39,467 bases of DNA from an uncultured Bacilli bacterium (GTDB lineage Bacteria; Bacillota_I; Bacilli_A; RF39; UBA660), in assembly GCA_934167485.1 (NCBI GenBank), contig CAKPKL010000012.1:1-39467 (forward strand), written 5' to 3'. The position numbers and the translations under genes are program-made. Every line of letters begins with the position of its first letter. Position 1 is the first letter of the stretch. The notes beneath the pieces are model-generated. The model was not told the DNA's origin, did no database searches, and saw only the letters and a list, made by a program, of their open reading frames with translations. Below, one piece after another: positions 1-8,416 of the stretch.

Positions 1-132
1 TTTCTTGTTGTATTTATGTTTGAGTTAATTGAATTTCTTGTTGTATTTATGTTTGAGTTAATTGAGTTTCTTGTTGTATTTATGTTTGAGTTAATTGAAT
101 TTCTTGTTGTATTTATGTTTGAATTAATTGAA
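1..132. repeat. 33-bp tandem repeat, four near-identical copies, inside a coding region
   Basis: Four head-to-tail 33-bp units begin at 1, 34, 67 and 100; they differ at only one or two positions (for example G/A at the unit ends). A fifth, decayed unit follows at 133-165. The period is a multiple of three and keeps the minus-strand reading frame, each unit coding one 11-residue repeat. The array reaches the left edge, so total copy number is unknown. Confidence 0.95.
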
Positions 133-569
133 TTTCTTGAATTATCAATATTTTCATTTATAGAATCCTTGGCAACATTAATTTCTTTTGTTAATTCTTT
201 TTCTGCTTCATCAACATTTTTATTTATTGATTCAGTAGAATCTTTTATATCTTTTTTTATTTCTTTTTCTGCACTTACTATTTTACTGTAAGTTGAATAA
301 AAATATTTTTCTTGATTTGAACCTAGATTTGATAGTGTTGTATCTTTTTTATCTAAATCCTCAAGAATTTCGTCAGTTAAACTTTTATTATTATCTTTAA
401 TATTTGTAGTATTTTTCTTCATATTATCTAATATTTCATTAGAAGTTGAAGGCATATACTTAAATTCTCTAAATATTAAAAGTCCTACACCAACTAGAAT
501 AACTGCTACTATTGCTGTAATAGTTATTCCTAATGCTTTATTTGTTCCTTTTGTTTTTGTTTTTACCAT
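1..569 (-). CDS. membrane-anchored coiled-coil protein with 11-residue repeats (3' end off the window)
   Basis: No family recognised. The product has a short Lys/Thr-rich N-terminus, one hydrophobic segment at about residues 12-31 (probable signal anchor), then a highly charged helical region rich in Lys, Glu, Asn and Ser. From about residue 145 it runs into perfect copies of the 11-mer NSINSNINTTR, which continue past the left edge. An 11-residue period with Ile at regular spacing fits a hendecad coiled coil, so an extracytoplasmic rod or stalk is likely. The start was chosen because GAAGGAG lies 8 nt upstream; a second ATG 7 nt further upstream is in another frame. It lies 23 nt downstream of the PrsA-like gene and is probably cotranscribed, so it could be a client of that foldase. 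The C-terminus is not visible, so function is unknown. Confidence 0.72.
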   Translation of the reverse strand, partial: MVKTKTKGTNKALGITITAIVAVILVGVGLLIFREFKYMPSTSNEILDNMKKNTTNIKDNNKSLTDEILEDLDKKDTTLSNLGSNQEKYFYSTYSKIVSAEKEIKKDIKDSTESINKNVDEAEKELTKEINVAKDSINENIDNSRNSINSNINTTRNSINSNINTTRNSINSNINTTRNSINSNINTTR

Positions 570-592
570 AAAACATACTCCTTCTCTTATAA

Positions 593-1708
593 CTATATTT
601 TTTTGTAAGCATCATGATAGATTATTTTTAAATCATCTAGGGTATCATTCAATGCTTTTAGAGCTTTTGCTTCTCTTAAAGTGTCAATGTATTCATCAAA
701 TTTGTTATCATCTAATTCCAATTTTTTTATTATATGAAAAGCGTATTTTGTTTGAATAACATCACTTATTTCATTTGTTTCTAGTTTTTCTATAGCCTGT
801 TCCAATTCAGTTAATAACTCACCTTTTTTATAATAAACATAATAAGGTGGTTCCTTATCCTCTGCATCTTCACTATATTTTTTTATTAAGTCTTCAAATT
901 TGGCACCTTCAACAGCCATAGAATAAATTGTATTTATCAATGTCTTTTTTTGATTGATTACCGTATCTGATAAACTTTTTCTAGTTTCCATATCTATTGT
1001 AGTTAAAATAACTTGTTCAATTTTGTAATACTCATTTTTATAACTTCTTTTAGCACTCTCTAACTCTTCTTCAGTTAAATCATATCTCTTACCTTCTCCA
1101 TATAGTTTTTTTAATATTTTGCTATATAGTTTATCAACTTGAGCCATTTTATCATATGATTTTTCTGATGTTTCATTATCTTTTAATGCCTTTTTAAATT
1201 TATTTTTACCACCTAATTTTTTTATAAAACTTTGCTTTTCACTAGCTATTTCATCAAAATCTTTTTGATCAAGTTCTATATTATTATCATAGGCAAATTG
1301 TTTTATTGCAGCTGCTGTCTTTATTTCAGTAAGTGCAAGTCCCTTTAGATAATCTCCAACAGTAATATTGTTTTCAGAATCTAACACTACTTTCAAATTT
1401 TCATTTGATGCATTTGCATTCTCCATACCAAAATAGTCATATTTTACAGAATAAAAATAAACCATAAAATCACTTCTTGTGTAGTTTTCATTATTAATAG
1501 TTATTACCTTCTCATTAAGTTTAGATTTATTTAAATAAAACATTCCTAATAGAAGAGATAATAATACAATTAATATGCATATTACTGTTAATAAACCAGC
1601 CTTTTTATGAGTACATAAGAAACCTATAAATTTAGTAAAGATATTTTTCTTTGAAACACCCTTCTTTGTTTCTTTTACACTTATTACTTTATTTTTCTTA
1701 GTTGCCAT
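593..1708 (-). CDS. prsA: PrsA/SurA-like peptidyl-prolyl isomerase, membrane anchored
   Basis: Extracytoplasmic foldase of the parvulin class, expected to help exported proteins fold outside the membrane. A Lys-rich cytoplasmic tail of about 35 residues precedes one transmembrane segment (about residues 38-59). A SurA_N-like helical region follows, then a parvulin domain at about 225-340, recognisable by the GELLTELEQAIEKLETNEIS stretch and the YAFHIIKKLE ending. Unlike typical PrsA there is no lipobox Cys, so anchoring is by the uncleaved helix. I start at the second Met of the open frame because AGGGGGTG sits 7 nt upstream of it; ten further N-terminal residues are possible. A strong promoter lies just upstream, and the coiled-coil gene follows 23 nt downstream. 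The family call is good; isomerase activity is inferred. Confidence 0.82.
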   Translation of the reverse strand: MATKKNKVISVKETKKGVSKKNIFTKFIGFLCTHKKAGLLTVICILIVLLSLLLGMFYLNKSKLNEKVITINNENYTRSDFMVYFYSVKYDYFGMENANASNENLKVVLDSENNITVGDYLKGLALTEIKTAAAIKQFAYDNNIELDQKDFDEIASEKQSFIKKLGGKNKFKKALKDNETSEKSYDKMAQVDKLYSKILKKLYGEGKRYDLTEEELESAKRSYKNEYYKIEQVILTTIDMETRKSLSDTVINQKKTLINTIYSMAVEGAKFEDLIKKYSEDAEDKEPPYYVYYKKGELLTELEQAIEKLETNEISDVIQTKYAFHIIKKLELDDNKFDEYIDTLREAKALKALNDTLDDLKIIYHDAYKKI

Positions 1709-1765
1709 ATTGTTACACCCCCTAGCATAGTGATTCATACTACAACCTTAGTAATAATGTAATCT

Positions 1766-1794
1766 ATTTTATTTGATTTTAAATTTTTTGTCAA
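1766..1794 (-). promoter_or_regulatory. sigma-A-type promoter for the prsA-like gene
   Basis: TTGACA (1789-1794) and TAAAAT (1766-1771) are separated by exactly 17 bp, pointing into the prsA-like gene about 60 nt downstream. The -35 box is a perfect consensus match. Confidence 0.7.
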
Positions 1795-1827
1795 TATATA
1801 TTAACAAATTTTTAATTTTTGTAAGAT

Positions 1828-3735
1828 TTATTCATTTAGCAAAAGTCTAATAGTTTCTCCTTCATATACAAATTCTTTACTACTTGGTGATTGATATGTT
1901 ACTACATTACCACTTCCGCTATATTCTACTTTAAAATTTTTTAAAAGTTTTGTAGCTTCACTTACACTCATTCCAACTACATTTGGTACCTCATAATATT
2001 GTTTATCTAAATACATATATTCCCTTTCTATTGCATTATCTCGTCTTTTTATATCTAGTATATCAATTGCACTTTGAAGCACACTTTTAGCTATAGGAGC
2101 AGCTATTGTTCCACCATATTGTGTTATACCTTTAGCATTATCAACAGCAACATATACAATTACTTCTGGATCATCTGCTGGTAAAAATCCTATAAAACTT
2201 GTAATATAATTTCCACTTAAATAAGATCCATTAACAGCTTTTTGAGCAGTACCTGTTTTACCTCCTACTCTATATCCTCCAATATATGCATTATGACCTG
2301 TTCCTCTTGCTACTACACTTTCTAAAGCATATCTTACTTTAGCACTTGTATCATCACTTAATACCTTTCTAACTATTGTAGGTTTATTTTCAAGTATTAC
2401 ACTATTGGTCTCTGGTTCATTTAAACTTTTAACTATAAATGGTTTATATAGTATACCACCATTAATAGCCGCACTAACAGCCGTTATTTGTTGTATAGGA
2501 GTCACACTTACTCCTTGACCAAATGCTGTCGTAGCAAGCTCTAGATCTCCTATTTTATCTCTAGAAAATAAAATACCACTAGCTTCACCATTTAAATCTA
2601 CTCCTGTTTTTTTACCAAAGCCAAATAAATCTATATAATTAAATAATGTATCTTTTCCAAGTTTTAATCCTAAATTTACAAATCCAGGATTACAAGAGTT
2701 TTCTACTACCTCAAGGTATGTTTCTTGCCCATGACCTCCATGTTTCCAACAATGAAGTGTTGCTCCACCTACAGTAATTGATCCTCCATCAAAAAAGCTA
2801 TCTTTATCTAAATCAACTATTTTTTCTTCTAAAGATGCTGAAAGTGTTATTATTTTAAATGTACTTCCTGGTTCATATGTCATCCAAATTGGAAGATTTC
2901 TATTTATTTCTTCTACTGTATAGTTTTGATATTTACTTGGACTAAAATTAGGTCTTGAAGAAAGAGCGAGTATTTCTCCAGTTTTTGGATTCATAACTAT
3001 ACCGAGTGCTTGATCTGGATTATATTTAGAAACTGCATTATCTAATTCTCTTTCAAGTGCTTCTTGTATTCCAAAATTAATTGTAAGAGTCATATTAACT
3101 CCACTTTGAGGTTGTTCATATATTTGAGACATAGATAAACTGTTTCCTTTAGCATCACTAAAATATTTTATTGAGCCATCACTACCAGTTAAATAATCAT
3201 CATAAATAAGTTCTAATCCACTCAATCCTTGATTATCTATACCAACAAATCCTATAGTATGTGATAAAAGTGTATCATATTTATAAAATCTTTTTGCTTC
3301 TTTTACTAAATATACTCCATCATAACCTAAATCATTTATTTTATCAGCAATCTCATAACTTAAATTTCTACCTTCTGGATGTACTCTTTCTATAGATGTT
3401 TTTTTAGATACATGTCTATACATTTCTTTATAATCTACTTTAAGTATATCCGCTAAATCCTTTGCTACTGTCTCTTTGTCTGTTATTTGATTTGGTATAA
3501 GTACAAGTGATGTTGTTGTAATATTTCCAGCAAGTTCTACTCCATTCCTATCATAAATAATTCCTCTATTAGCAGCAAGTGGTAAATTTCTACTCCAAAG
3601 ACTAGTTGCATAACCATTTAATTTTTTATAATCAATTACTTGTATATAGAATACTTTACCCATAATTACAATAAATAAGAAGATAGTAATTAATATTATT
3701 ATTTTTATTCTAGTATGTATACTTTTAAAAAACAT
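1828..3735 (-). CDS. ftsI: class B penicillin-binding protein (FtsI/PBP2/SpoVD type) with one PASTA domain
   Basis: Peptidoglycan DD-transpeptidase that cross-links peptide stems at the outer face of the membrane, most likely in the divisome. An N-terminal membrane anchor (about residues 8-28) is followed by the dimerisation/pedestal domain with the NRGIIYDRNG motif. The transpeptidase domain (about 225-560) carries the active-site STFK, the SCN of the SxN motif and the KTGTAQK box. One PASTA domain (VPNVVGMSVSEATKLL) closes the protein at about residue 580. A single PASTA domain resembles SpoVD more than PbpB of Bacillus subtilis, but no sporulation gene adjoins it, so a division role is the default. 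It is separated from both the prsA-like gene and glnQ by gaps of roughly 90-120 nt. RodA/FtsW partners are not in the window. Confidence 0.9.
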   Translation of the reverse strand: MFFKSIHTRIKIIILITIFLFIVIMGKVFYIQVIDYKKLNGYATSLWSRNLPLAANRGIIYDRNGVELAGNITTTSLVLIPNQITDKETVAKDLADILKVDYKEMYRHVSKKTSIERVHPEGRNLSYEIADKINDLGYDGVYLVKEAKRFYKYDTLLSHTIGFVGIDNQGLSGLELIYDDYLTGSDGSIKYFSDAKGNSLSMSQIYEQPQSGVNMTLTINFGIQEALERELDNAVSKYNPDQALGIVMNPKTGEILALSSRPNFSPSKYQNYTVEEINRNLPIWMTYEPGSTFKIITLSASLEEKIVDLDKDSFFDGGSITVGGATLHCWKHGGHGQETYLEVVENSCNPGFVNLGLKLGKDTLFNYIDLFGFGKKTGVDLNGEASGILFSRDKIGDLELATTAFGQGVSVTPIQQITAVSAAINGGILYKPFIVKSLNEPETNSVILENKPTIVRKVLSDDTSAKVRYALESVVARGTGHNAYIGGYRVGGKTGTAQKAVNGSYLSGNYITSFIGFLPADDPEVIVYVAVDNAKGITQYGGTIAAPIAKSVLQSAIDILDIKRRDNAIEREYMYLDKQYYEVPNVVGMSVSEATKLLKNFKVEYSGSGNVVTYQSPSSKEFVYEGETIRLLLNE

Positions 3736-3786
3736 ATTATCACCAATTAAATTTATGAGTATTAATGTTTATTAATTCAAAATAAA

Positions 3787-3815
3787 AAGAATTTGATTAA
3801 AACTTACAAATTCTT
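3787..3815 (-). terminator. rho-independent terminator after glnQ
   Basis: A 9-bp stem (AAGAATTTG pairing with CAAATTCTT) with an 11-nt loop is followed on the minus strand by a T-rich run, 11 nt past the glnQ stop. The other strand also has a T-run, so it could work in both directions. Confidence 0.75.
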
Positions 3816-3826
3816 TTTTTACTTAA

Positions 3827-4552
3827 CTATATATTTTCTACTTTTGATAAAAACTCTTTTAATCTATCATCTTTTGGGTGATTAAATATTTCTTCACTAG
3901 TACCTTGTTCTATTATTTTTCCATCTTCCATAAAAATTACCTTAGTTGTAAATTTTTTTATAAAACTCATTTCATGTGATACAACCATCATAGTCATTCC
4001 TTGATTAGCTATTTCCTTCATTAAATTTGTTACTTCGCCTATCATCTCAGGATCAAGAGCTGATGTAGGTTCATCAAATAACATTAAATCTGGATTCATA
4101 ATAAGAGATCTTATAATAGCTATTCTCTGTTGTTGTCCTCCTGATAACTCATAAGGATAATAATCTTTTTTATCATATAAGTCTATTTTTTTTAATAGTC
4201 TTAAAGCTTCTTTTACCGCTTCATCACGTGTTAATATTTTTAGTTTTACAGGAGCTAAAATTATATTTTCAAGTACAGTCATATTACTAAATAAATTAAA
4301 TTGTTGAAATACCATCCCTATTTTTCTTCTAACTAAAGTTAAATTATCTTTAAAATCTAAATTTTTACCTTCAAAATTAATTGTACCACTAGTTGGTAAT
4401 TCAAGTAAATTAATAGTTCTTAAAAGTGTTGATTTACCACATCCACTAGGACCTATTATACCTACAATGTCTCCTTTATTTACTTCTAAATCTATACCTT
4501 TTAAAACTTTTTTAGTTCCGAAATTTTTCTTTAAAGACTTAATTTCTAACAT
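3827..4552 (-). CDS. glnQ: polar amino-acid ABC transporter ATP-binding protein
   Basis: Cytoplasmic ATPase powering amino-acid uptake by the adjacent permease. All nucleotide-binding motifs are intact: Walker A GPSGCGKS (about residue 34), Q-loop VFQQFNLF, signature LSGGQQQR, Walker B LMLFDEPTSALDP and the H-loop SHEM. Its 241 residues are the normal length for the GlnQ/ArtP group. It overlaps the end of the substrate-binding/permease gene by 14 nt, so translation is probably coupled. Gene neighbourhood, directly downstream of an arginine deiminase operon, makes arginine or another basic amino acid a reasonable substrate, but the ATPase sequence cannot tell glutamine from arginine. Gene symbol reflects family, not proven substrate. 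Confidence 0.92.
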   Translation of the reverse strand: MLEIKSLKKNFGTKKVLKGIDLEVNKGDIVGIIGPSGCGKSTLLRTINLLELPTSGTINFEGKNLDFKDNLTLVRRKIGMVFQQFNLFSNMTVLENIILAPVKLKILTRDEAVKEALRLLKKIDLYDKKDYYPYELSGGQQQRIAIIRSLIMNPDLMLFDEPTSALDPEMIGEVTNLMKEIANQGMTMMVVSHEMSFIKKFTTKVIFMEDGKIIEQGTSEEIFNHPKDDRLKEFLSKVENI

Positions 4553-5969
4553 TGTTTAACCTCTTTTCCATTAAGTTAACTATTTTACTTAAACCATAAG
4601 TAATAATTAAATAAATGATTGCAATTAAAATTAATGGGAAGAAATAATCATAAGTACGAGATGCGATGATATCACTTGCTTTAGTAAGTTCAACTATACC
4701 TATATAAGCACCTACTGAAGTTTCTTTTACAAGTGTTATAAATTCATTACCAAGTGCAGGAATAATATTCTTTATTGCTTGTGGTAAAACAATATACCTC
4801 ATAACTTTTTTATAATCTAAACTAAGTGCATAGCCTGCTTCTATTTGACCTTTATTAACAGAGTTTAATCCAGCCCTTATAATTTCAGCTACATAAGCTG
4901 CACTATTAATCCCAAATGCAAGTATTCCAACAAATACTATGTTAACAGAAACTGATTTAAATATTACATAATATATAATCATAAGTTGTAATATACTAGG
5001 GGTTCCTCTTATAATTGTTATATATAATTTAGCTACTGCATTTAATATTTTAAGTTTTTTAGTATTATCATGATAATTTCTAATAATAGCAAGCAATGTA
5101 CCTAAAAAAACTCCTAATACAACTGCACCGAGCGCTATTATTAATGTATTAAATAATCCTTTTAATATATATTTATATCTTCCATCTAATATAACACTGC
5201 TATAAAATCTATCAATAATTGTATTTTTATTTACTTTTTGTTCTATACCCATGTGAGTTAAAATAATATTATCTATCTCACCACTATTTTTCATACGCTC
5301 AATTACAGTATTACAAGCATCTAATAATTCTTTATTATCCTTTGATATTACCATACCATAACTATCTACTACAAGTGGATTTGGAAGTATAATCATATCA
5401 TTAGTAATTAATTTTTGTGCTGGTAACTCATCCATTACAACTGCATCAACTTTATTATCTTTTAAATCTTGTATAGCTGCTAAAAATTTCTTTTCACGAA
5501 TTAAAGTAACATTTGGATAGTTTTCTGTTAAATAAGAATCTGCTGTTGTTCCTAATTGAACTGCAACTTTACCTTGTAAATTAGTTGCATCTGTAATTAA
5601 ACTATTTTTTTTAACTACAATTACTTGTTTACTTGATGCATAATTAACAGTAAAATCTACTTCCATAGCTCTTTCTTCTGTATAAGATATACCAGCTGCA
5701 CCTATATCACTTTTTTTAGTTTTTACTTCATTTATTATTGAATCAAAAGCAACATCTTTAATTACTAATTCCTTATCTAAGTAATCAGCAATCTTACGAG
5801 CTATGTCTATATCCACGCCCTCAATTTTACCATTAGAATAATATTCGTATGGAGCAAAACCTGCTTCTGTTACTAATACCAACTCATCTTTTTTTTCTTT
5901 AGTACATCCTGTTAATATAATACACATAGCAAATATTAACGATATAATTCCAAACACTTTCTTTCTCAT
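4539..5969 (-). CDS. glnP: fused amino-acid-binding lipoprotein and ABC permease
   Basis: One polypeptide holds both the substrate-binding domain and the membrane channel of a polar amino-acid importer. The N-terminus is a lipoprotein signal ending ILTGC (Cys22). Residues about 30-245 form an SBP_bac_3 domain (FAPYEYYSNGKIEGVDIDIA, then the GISYTEERAMEVDFT stretch). Residues about 275-470 form a BPD_transp_1 permease with the EAGYALSLDYKKVMRYIVLP loop that docks on the ATPase. I start at the Met preceding RKKVFG because GGTGG is correctly spaced and the lipoprotein signal begins there; an upstream extension of 39 residues is open but has no signal. SBP-permease fusions of this type are common in Bacillota. 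It overlaps glnQ and lies 62 nt downstream of the arc operon, separated from it by a terminator. Confidence 0.92.
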   Translation of the reverse strand: MRKKVFGIISLIFAMCIILTGCTKEKKDELVLVTEAGFAPYEYYSNGKIEGVDIDIARKIADYLDKELVIKDVAFDSIINEVKTKKSDIGAAGISYTEERAMEVDFTVNYASSKQVIVVKKNSLITDATNLQGKVAVQLGTTADSYLTENYPNVTLIREKKFLAAIQDLKDNKVDAVVMDELPAQKLITNDMIILPNPLVVDSYGMVISKDNKELLDACNTVIERMKNSGEIDNIILTHMGIEQKVNKNTIIDRFYSSVILDGRYKYILKGLFNTLIIALGAVVLGVFLGTLLAIIRNYHDNTKKLKILNAVAKLYITIIRGTPSILQLMIIYYVIFKSVSVNIVFVGILAFGINSAAYVAEIIRAGLNSVNKGQIEAGYALSLDYKKVMRYIVLPQAIKNIIPALGNEFITLVKETSVGAYIGIVELTKASDIIASRTYDYFFPLILIAIIYLIITYGLSKIVNLMEKRLNNVRN

Positions 5970-5999
5970 ACTACCACCTATTATAATTTTAACACAAAA

Positions 6000-6019
6000 A
6001 AGAGTTCTTTTGAACTCTT
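6000..6019 (-). terminator. rho-independent terminator after the arc operon
   Basis: A perfect 8-bp stem (AAGAGTTC/GAACTCTT) with a 4-nt loop is followed on the minus strand by six T. It sits 12 nt beyond the arcC-arcD stop and just before the binding-protein gene, so that gene is reached only by read-through or its own promoter. Confidence 0.85.
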
Positions 6020-6031
6020 TTAATATTTTTT

Positions 6032-8416
6032 TTATAAAACTAACATTGCAAGTGTTAATATAACTAAATTTGCAATCATTATACAAGCTAGTACTTTAAA
6101 TACCCATTTTAACCAAGTTGTGTATTCTACTTTAGCAAGTGCTAAACCTCCCATTATAGCACCACAAGTTGGTGTAAATAGATTTACAAATCCGTTTGCA
6201 GCTACCATACCCATTATAGTTGCTTCAATATTATATCCTACTTGATGTGCAAGTGGGGCCATAATTGGTGTTGATAAAGTTGCAAGACCACTACTAGATG
6301 GAACTAATATAGAAAGTCCAACATGTATAATATAATTTAATGGAGCAAATGCTACCTTAGGTAAACTTTGTAGTAAATTTGCGGCATTATAAATTAAATA
6401 ATTATCTAAGTGTGTTTCACTCATTAATACTGATGCTCCTCTTGCAAGTGCAATTATCAATATTACACCTACCATATCATCAGCACCATCAATTATTTTA
6501 TCTACAATTTCTTTTTCTTTCATACGATTAACAAGTGCAATTACTATAGTCATAATTAAGAACCATAAAGTTGCTTCTTGGAAATACCATTGACCAATTG
6601 GTACACCAGCTAACCAAGATAGACCAAATACTTTAGCATCAGCAAATACTGTAATACCAAAATCTTCCCAAGGAATAAAACTCATAATCATAATAACAAA
6701 AGTTAATCCAAATAAAATTAAAGTAACTTTTTGTTTTCCAGTTAATTTAGCTTCAGTTCTTTCAATATCTTCACCATAAGTAGCTTCCATATTTCTTTGT
6801 TCTTGTAAACTTAATATTGTTGAACCTTTTTTCTTAATAACTCTTTTTGCATATAGCATTACGAATATTATAGAAATTGCTAAAGTTGACAACCATAATA
6901 TTGTTCCAAGACCAATGATTGTTCCTTGATTAATAGCCACTCCTGCTGGTAATGTAGATTTTGCAGCATCAACTGCAACACCAACAGCAAATGGATTTAC
7001 TGTTGAACCAAGAACTCCTGATCCTGCTCCTAAAAGTACAATTGCTGAAGATACAACTGTATCCATACCAGCAGCTACCATAGCAGCAGCAAGTAATGCA
7101 TAGAAACCAACAGTTTCTTCAAGCATACCATAAGTAGTACCACCTATTGAGAATATTATCATAAGAATAGGAATTAATACTAACTCATGTCCATGAAGTT
7201 TTTTAATTAAAACTTGAATTCCTGTTTCAATAGCTTGTGTTGAATTTACTATTTTTAGGAATGAACCTAATATCAATATAAATACACAAATATCAATAGC
7301 ATCTGCAAAACCTTGAATAGGCGCTAATAATGTTTGTGATAATGTAGCTCCTACTACTCCGCTACCATCTACAAGTTCATCACCAATAAATGATGCTCCT
7401 GGAAGTATATGTGTAATTATTGCAAGTACAAATATTAAAGCTAATATAATTGTAAATGCACTAAGTGAGAATGAAATTCTCTTTTTCTTTTCTTCTTTCT
7501 TTACTTCAGGTTTATAAATTACAGTACCTGTTTTGCCATCTAAAGCGTCTTTTGCTTTATATAAAGATGTAATAATTGCTTTATTTCCAGTAGCTTTAGC
7601 AAATTCAATAGAAGCCTCTATTTTTGGTAACATGCTTCCTTCTTTAAATTCATCATGTCTAATACCAACTCTTGCTTCAGCTATAGATAATTTACTTATT
7701 GCCTCTTCATTTTTTTGTTTATAATTATAAGATACTTTTTCAACATCAGTTAAAATTAATAAAGTATCTGCATTAATATCTTTAGCAAGTAATGCGCTTG
7801 TTTTATCTTTATCTATAACAGCATCTATACCTTCATAGCCATCTGTTTTTGTCATAACTACAGGTACACCACCCCCACCACAAGCAATTACTATAGTACC
7901 TTGATTAATTAAATTCTTAATTGTACCAAGTTCCAGTATTTTCTTAGGTTCTGGGGATGCTACTACTTTTCTATATCCTCTACCAGCATCTTCTTTATAA
8001 ACAGCTTTATCTTGTTTTTGCTTTTCTAAAGCTTGTTCACGAGTTAAAAATTCCCCTATTGGTTTAGTTGGATTTTTAAATGCAGGATCCAAAGGATTTA
8101 CTTCTACTTGTGTAACTACTGTTACAACATCTTTTTTTATATTTCTTTTATTCAACTCATCTTTTAAAGATTGTTGTAATTGATAACCAATATACCCTTG
8201 TGACATAGCTCCACTTTCAGCAAATGGAATCTTATCTTCTTTCATAGAATCATAAATCATTCCTACTTGTGGACCATTACCATGTGTTATTACAATTTGA
8301 TTTCCAGCTTGTACTAAATCTATTAAATATTTTACTGTATTTTCAATTGTATCATGTTGCTCTTGAGGATTTTTACCTAACGCATTTCCTCCTAATGCAA
8401 TAACAATTTTACTCAT
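6032..8416 (-). CDS. arcC: carbamate kinase fused to a YfcC/ArcD-type arginine-ornithine exchanger
   Basis: Residues 1-308 are a full carbamate kinase (carbamoyl phosphate + ADP to ATP + carbamate): VIALGGNALG at the start, THGNGPQVG, the CGGGGVPV loop and DKDKTSALLA are all present, ending at the usual GTVIYKPE. A Lys/Glu linker at about 308-317 leads straight into a complete membrane transporter of the YfcC/C4-dicarboxylate-carrier-like family (residues about 318-794, roughly a dozen hydrophobic helices, typical SAFTII opening and THILPG end of the first helix). That family supplies the arginine/ornithine antiporter ArcD in many streptococcal arc operons. No stop or Met separates the halves, and no other kinase or exchanger gene is present. 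The start overlaps arcB by 8 nt. Each domain is confidently identified; that the transporter exchanges arginine for ornithine is inferred from context. Confidence 0.9.
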   Translation of the reverse strand: MSKIVIALGGNALGKNPQEQHDTIENTVKYLIDLVQAGNQIVITHGNGPQVGMIYDSMKEDKIPFAESGAMSQGYIGYQLQQSLKDELNKRNIKKDVVTVVTQVEVNPLDPAFKNPTKPIGEFLTREQALEKQKQDKAVYKEDAGRGYRKVVASPEPKKILELGTIKNLINQGTIVIACGGGGVPVVMTKTDGYEGIDAVIDKDKTSALLAKDINADTLLILTDVEKVSYNYKQKNEEAISKLSIAEARVGIRHDEFKEGSMLPKIEASIEFAKATGNKAIITSLYKAKDALDGKTGTVIYKPEVKKEEKKKRISFSLSAFTIILALIFVLAIITHILPGASFIGDELVDGSGVVGATLSQTLLAPIQGFADAIDICVFILILGSFLKIVNSTQAIETGIQVLIKKLHGHELVLIPILMIIFSIGGTTYGMLEETVGFYALLAAAMVAAGMDTVVSSAIVLLGAGSGVLGSTVNPFAVGVAVDAAKSTLPAGVAINQGTIIGLGTILWLSTLAISIIFVMLYAKRVIKKKGSTILSLQEQRNMEATYGEDIERTEAKLTGKQKVTLILFGLTFVIMIMSFIPWEDFGITVFADAKVFGLSWLAGVPIGQWYFQEATLWFLIMTIVIALVNRMKEKEIVDKIIDGADDMVGVILIIALARGASVLMSETHLDNYLIYNAANLLQSLPKVAFAPLNYIIHVGLSILVPSSSGLATLSTPIMAPLAHQVGYNIEATIMGMVAANGFVNLFTPTCGAIMGGLALAKVEYTTWLKWVFKVLACIMIANLVILTLAMLVL

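Noticed and set aside
1..132. Left-edge repeat as a CRISPR array
   Set aside because: The units abut with no spacers and keep a coding frame.
16..291. Plus-strand open frame over the left-edge repeat
   Set aside because: It mirrors the 33-bp repeat; the minus-strand frame has a start, ribosome binding site and membrane anchor, the plus frame has none.
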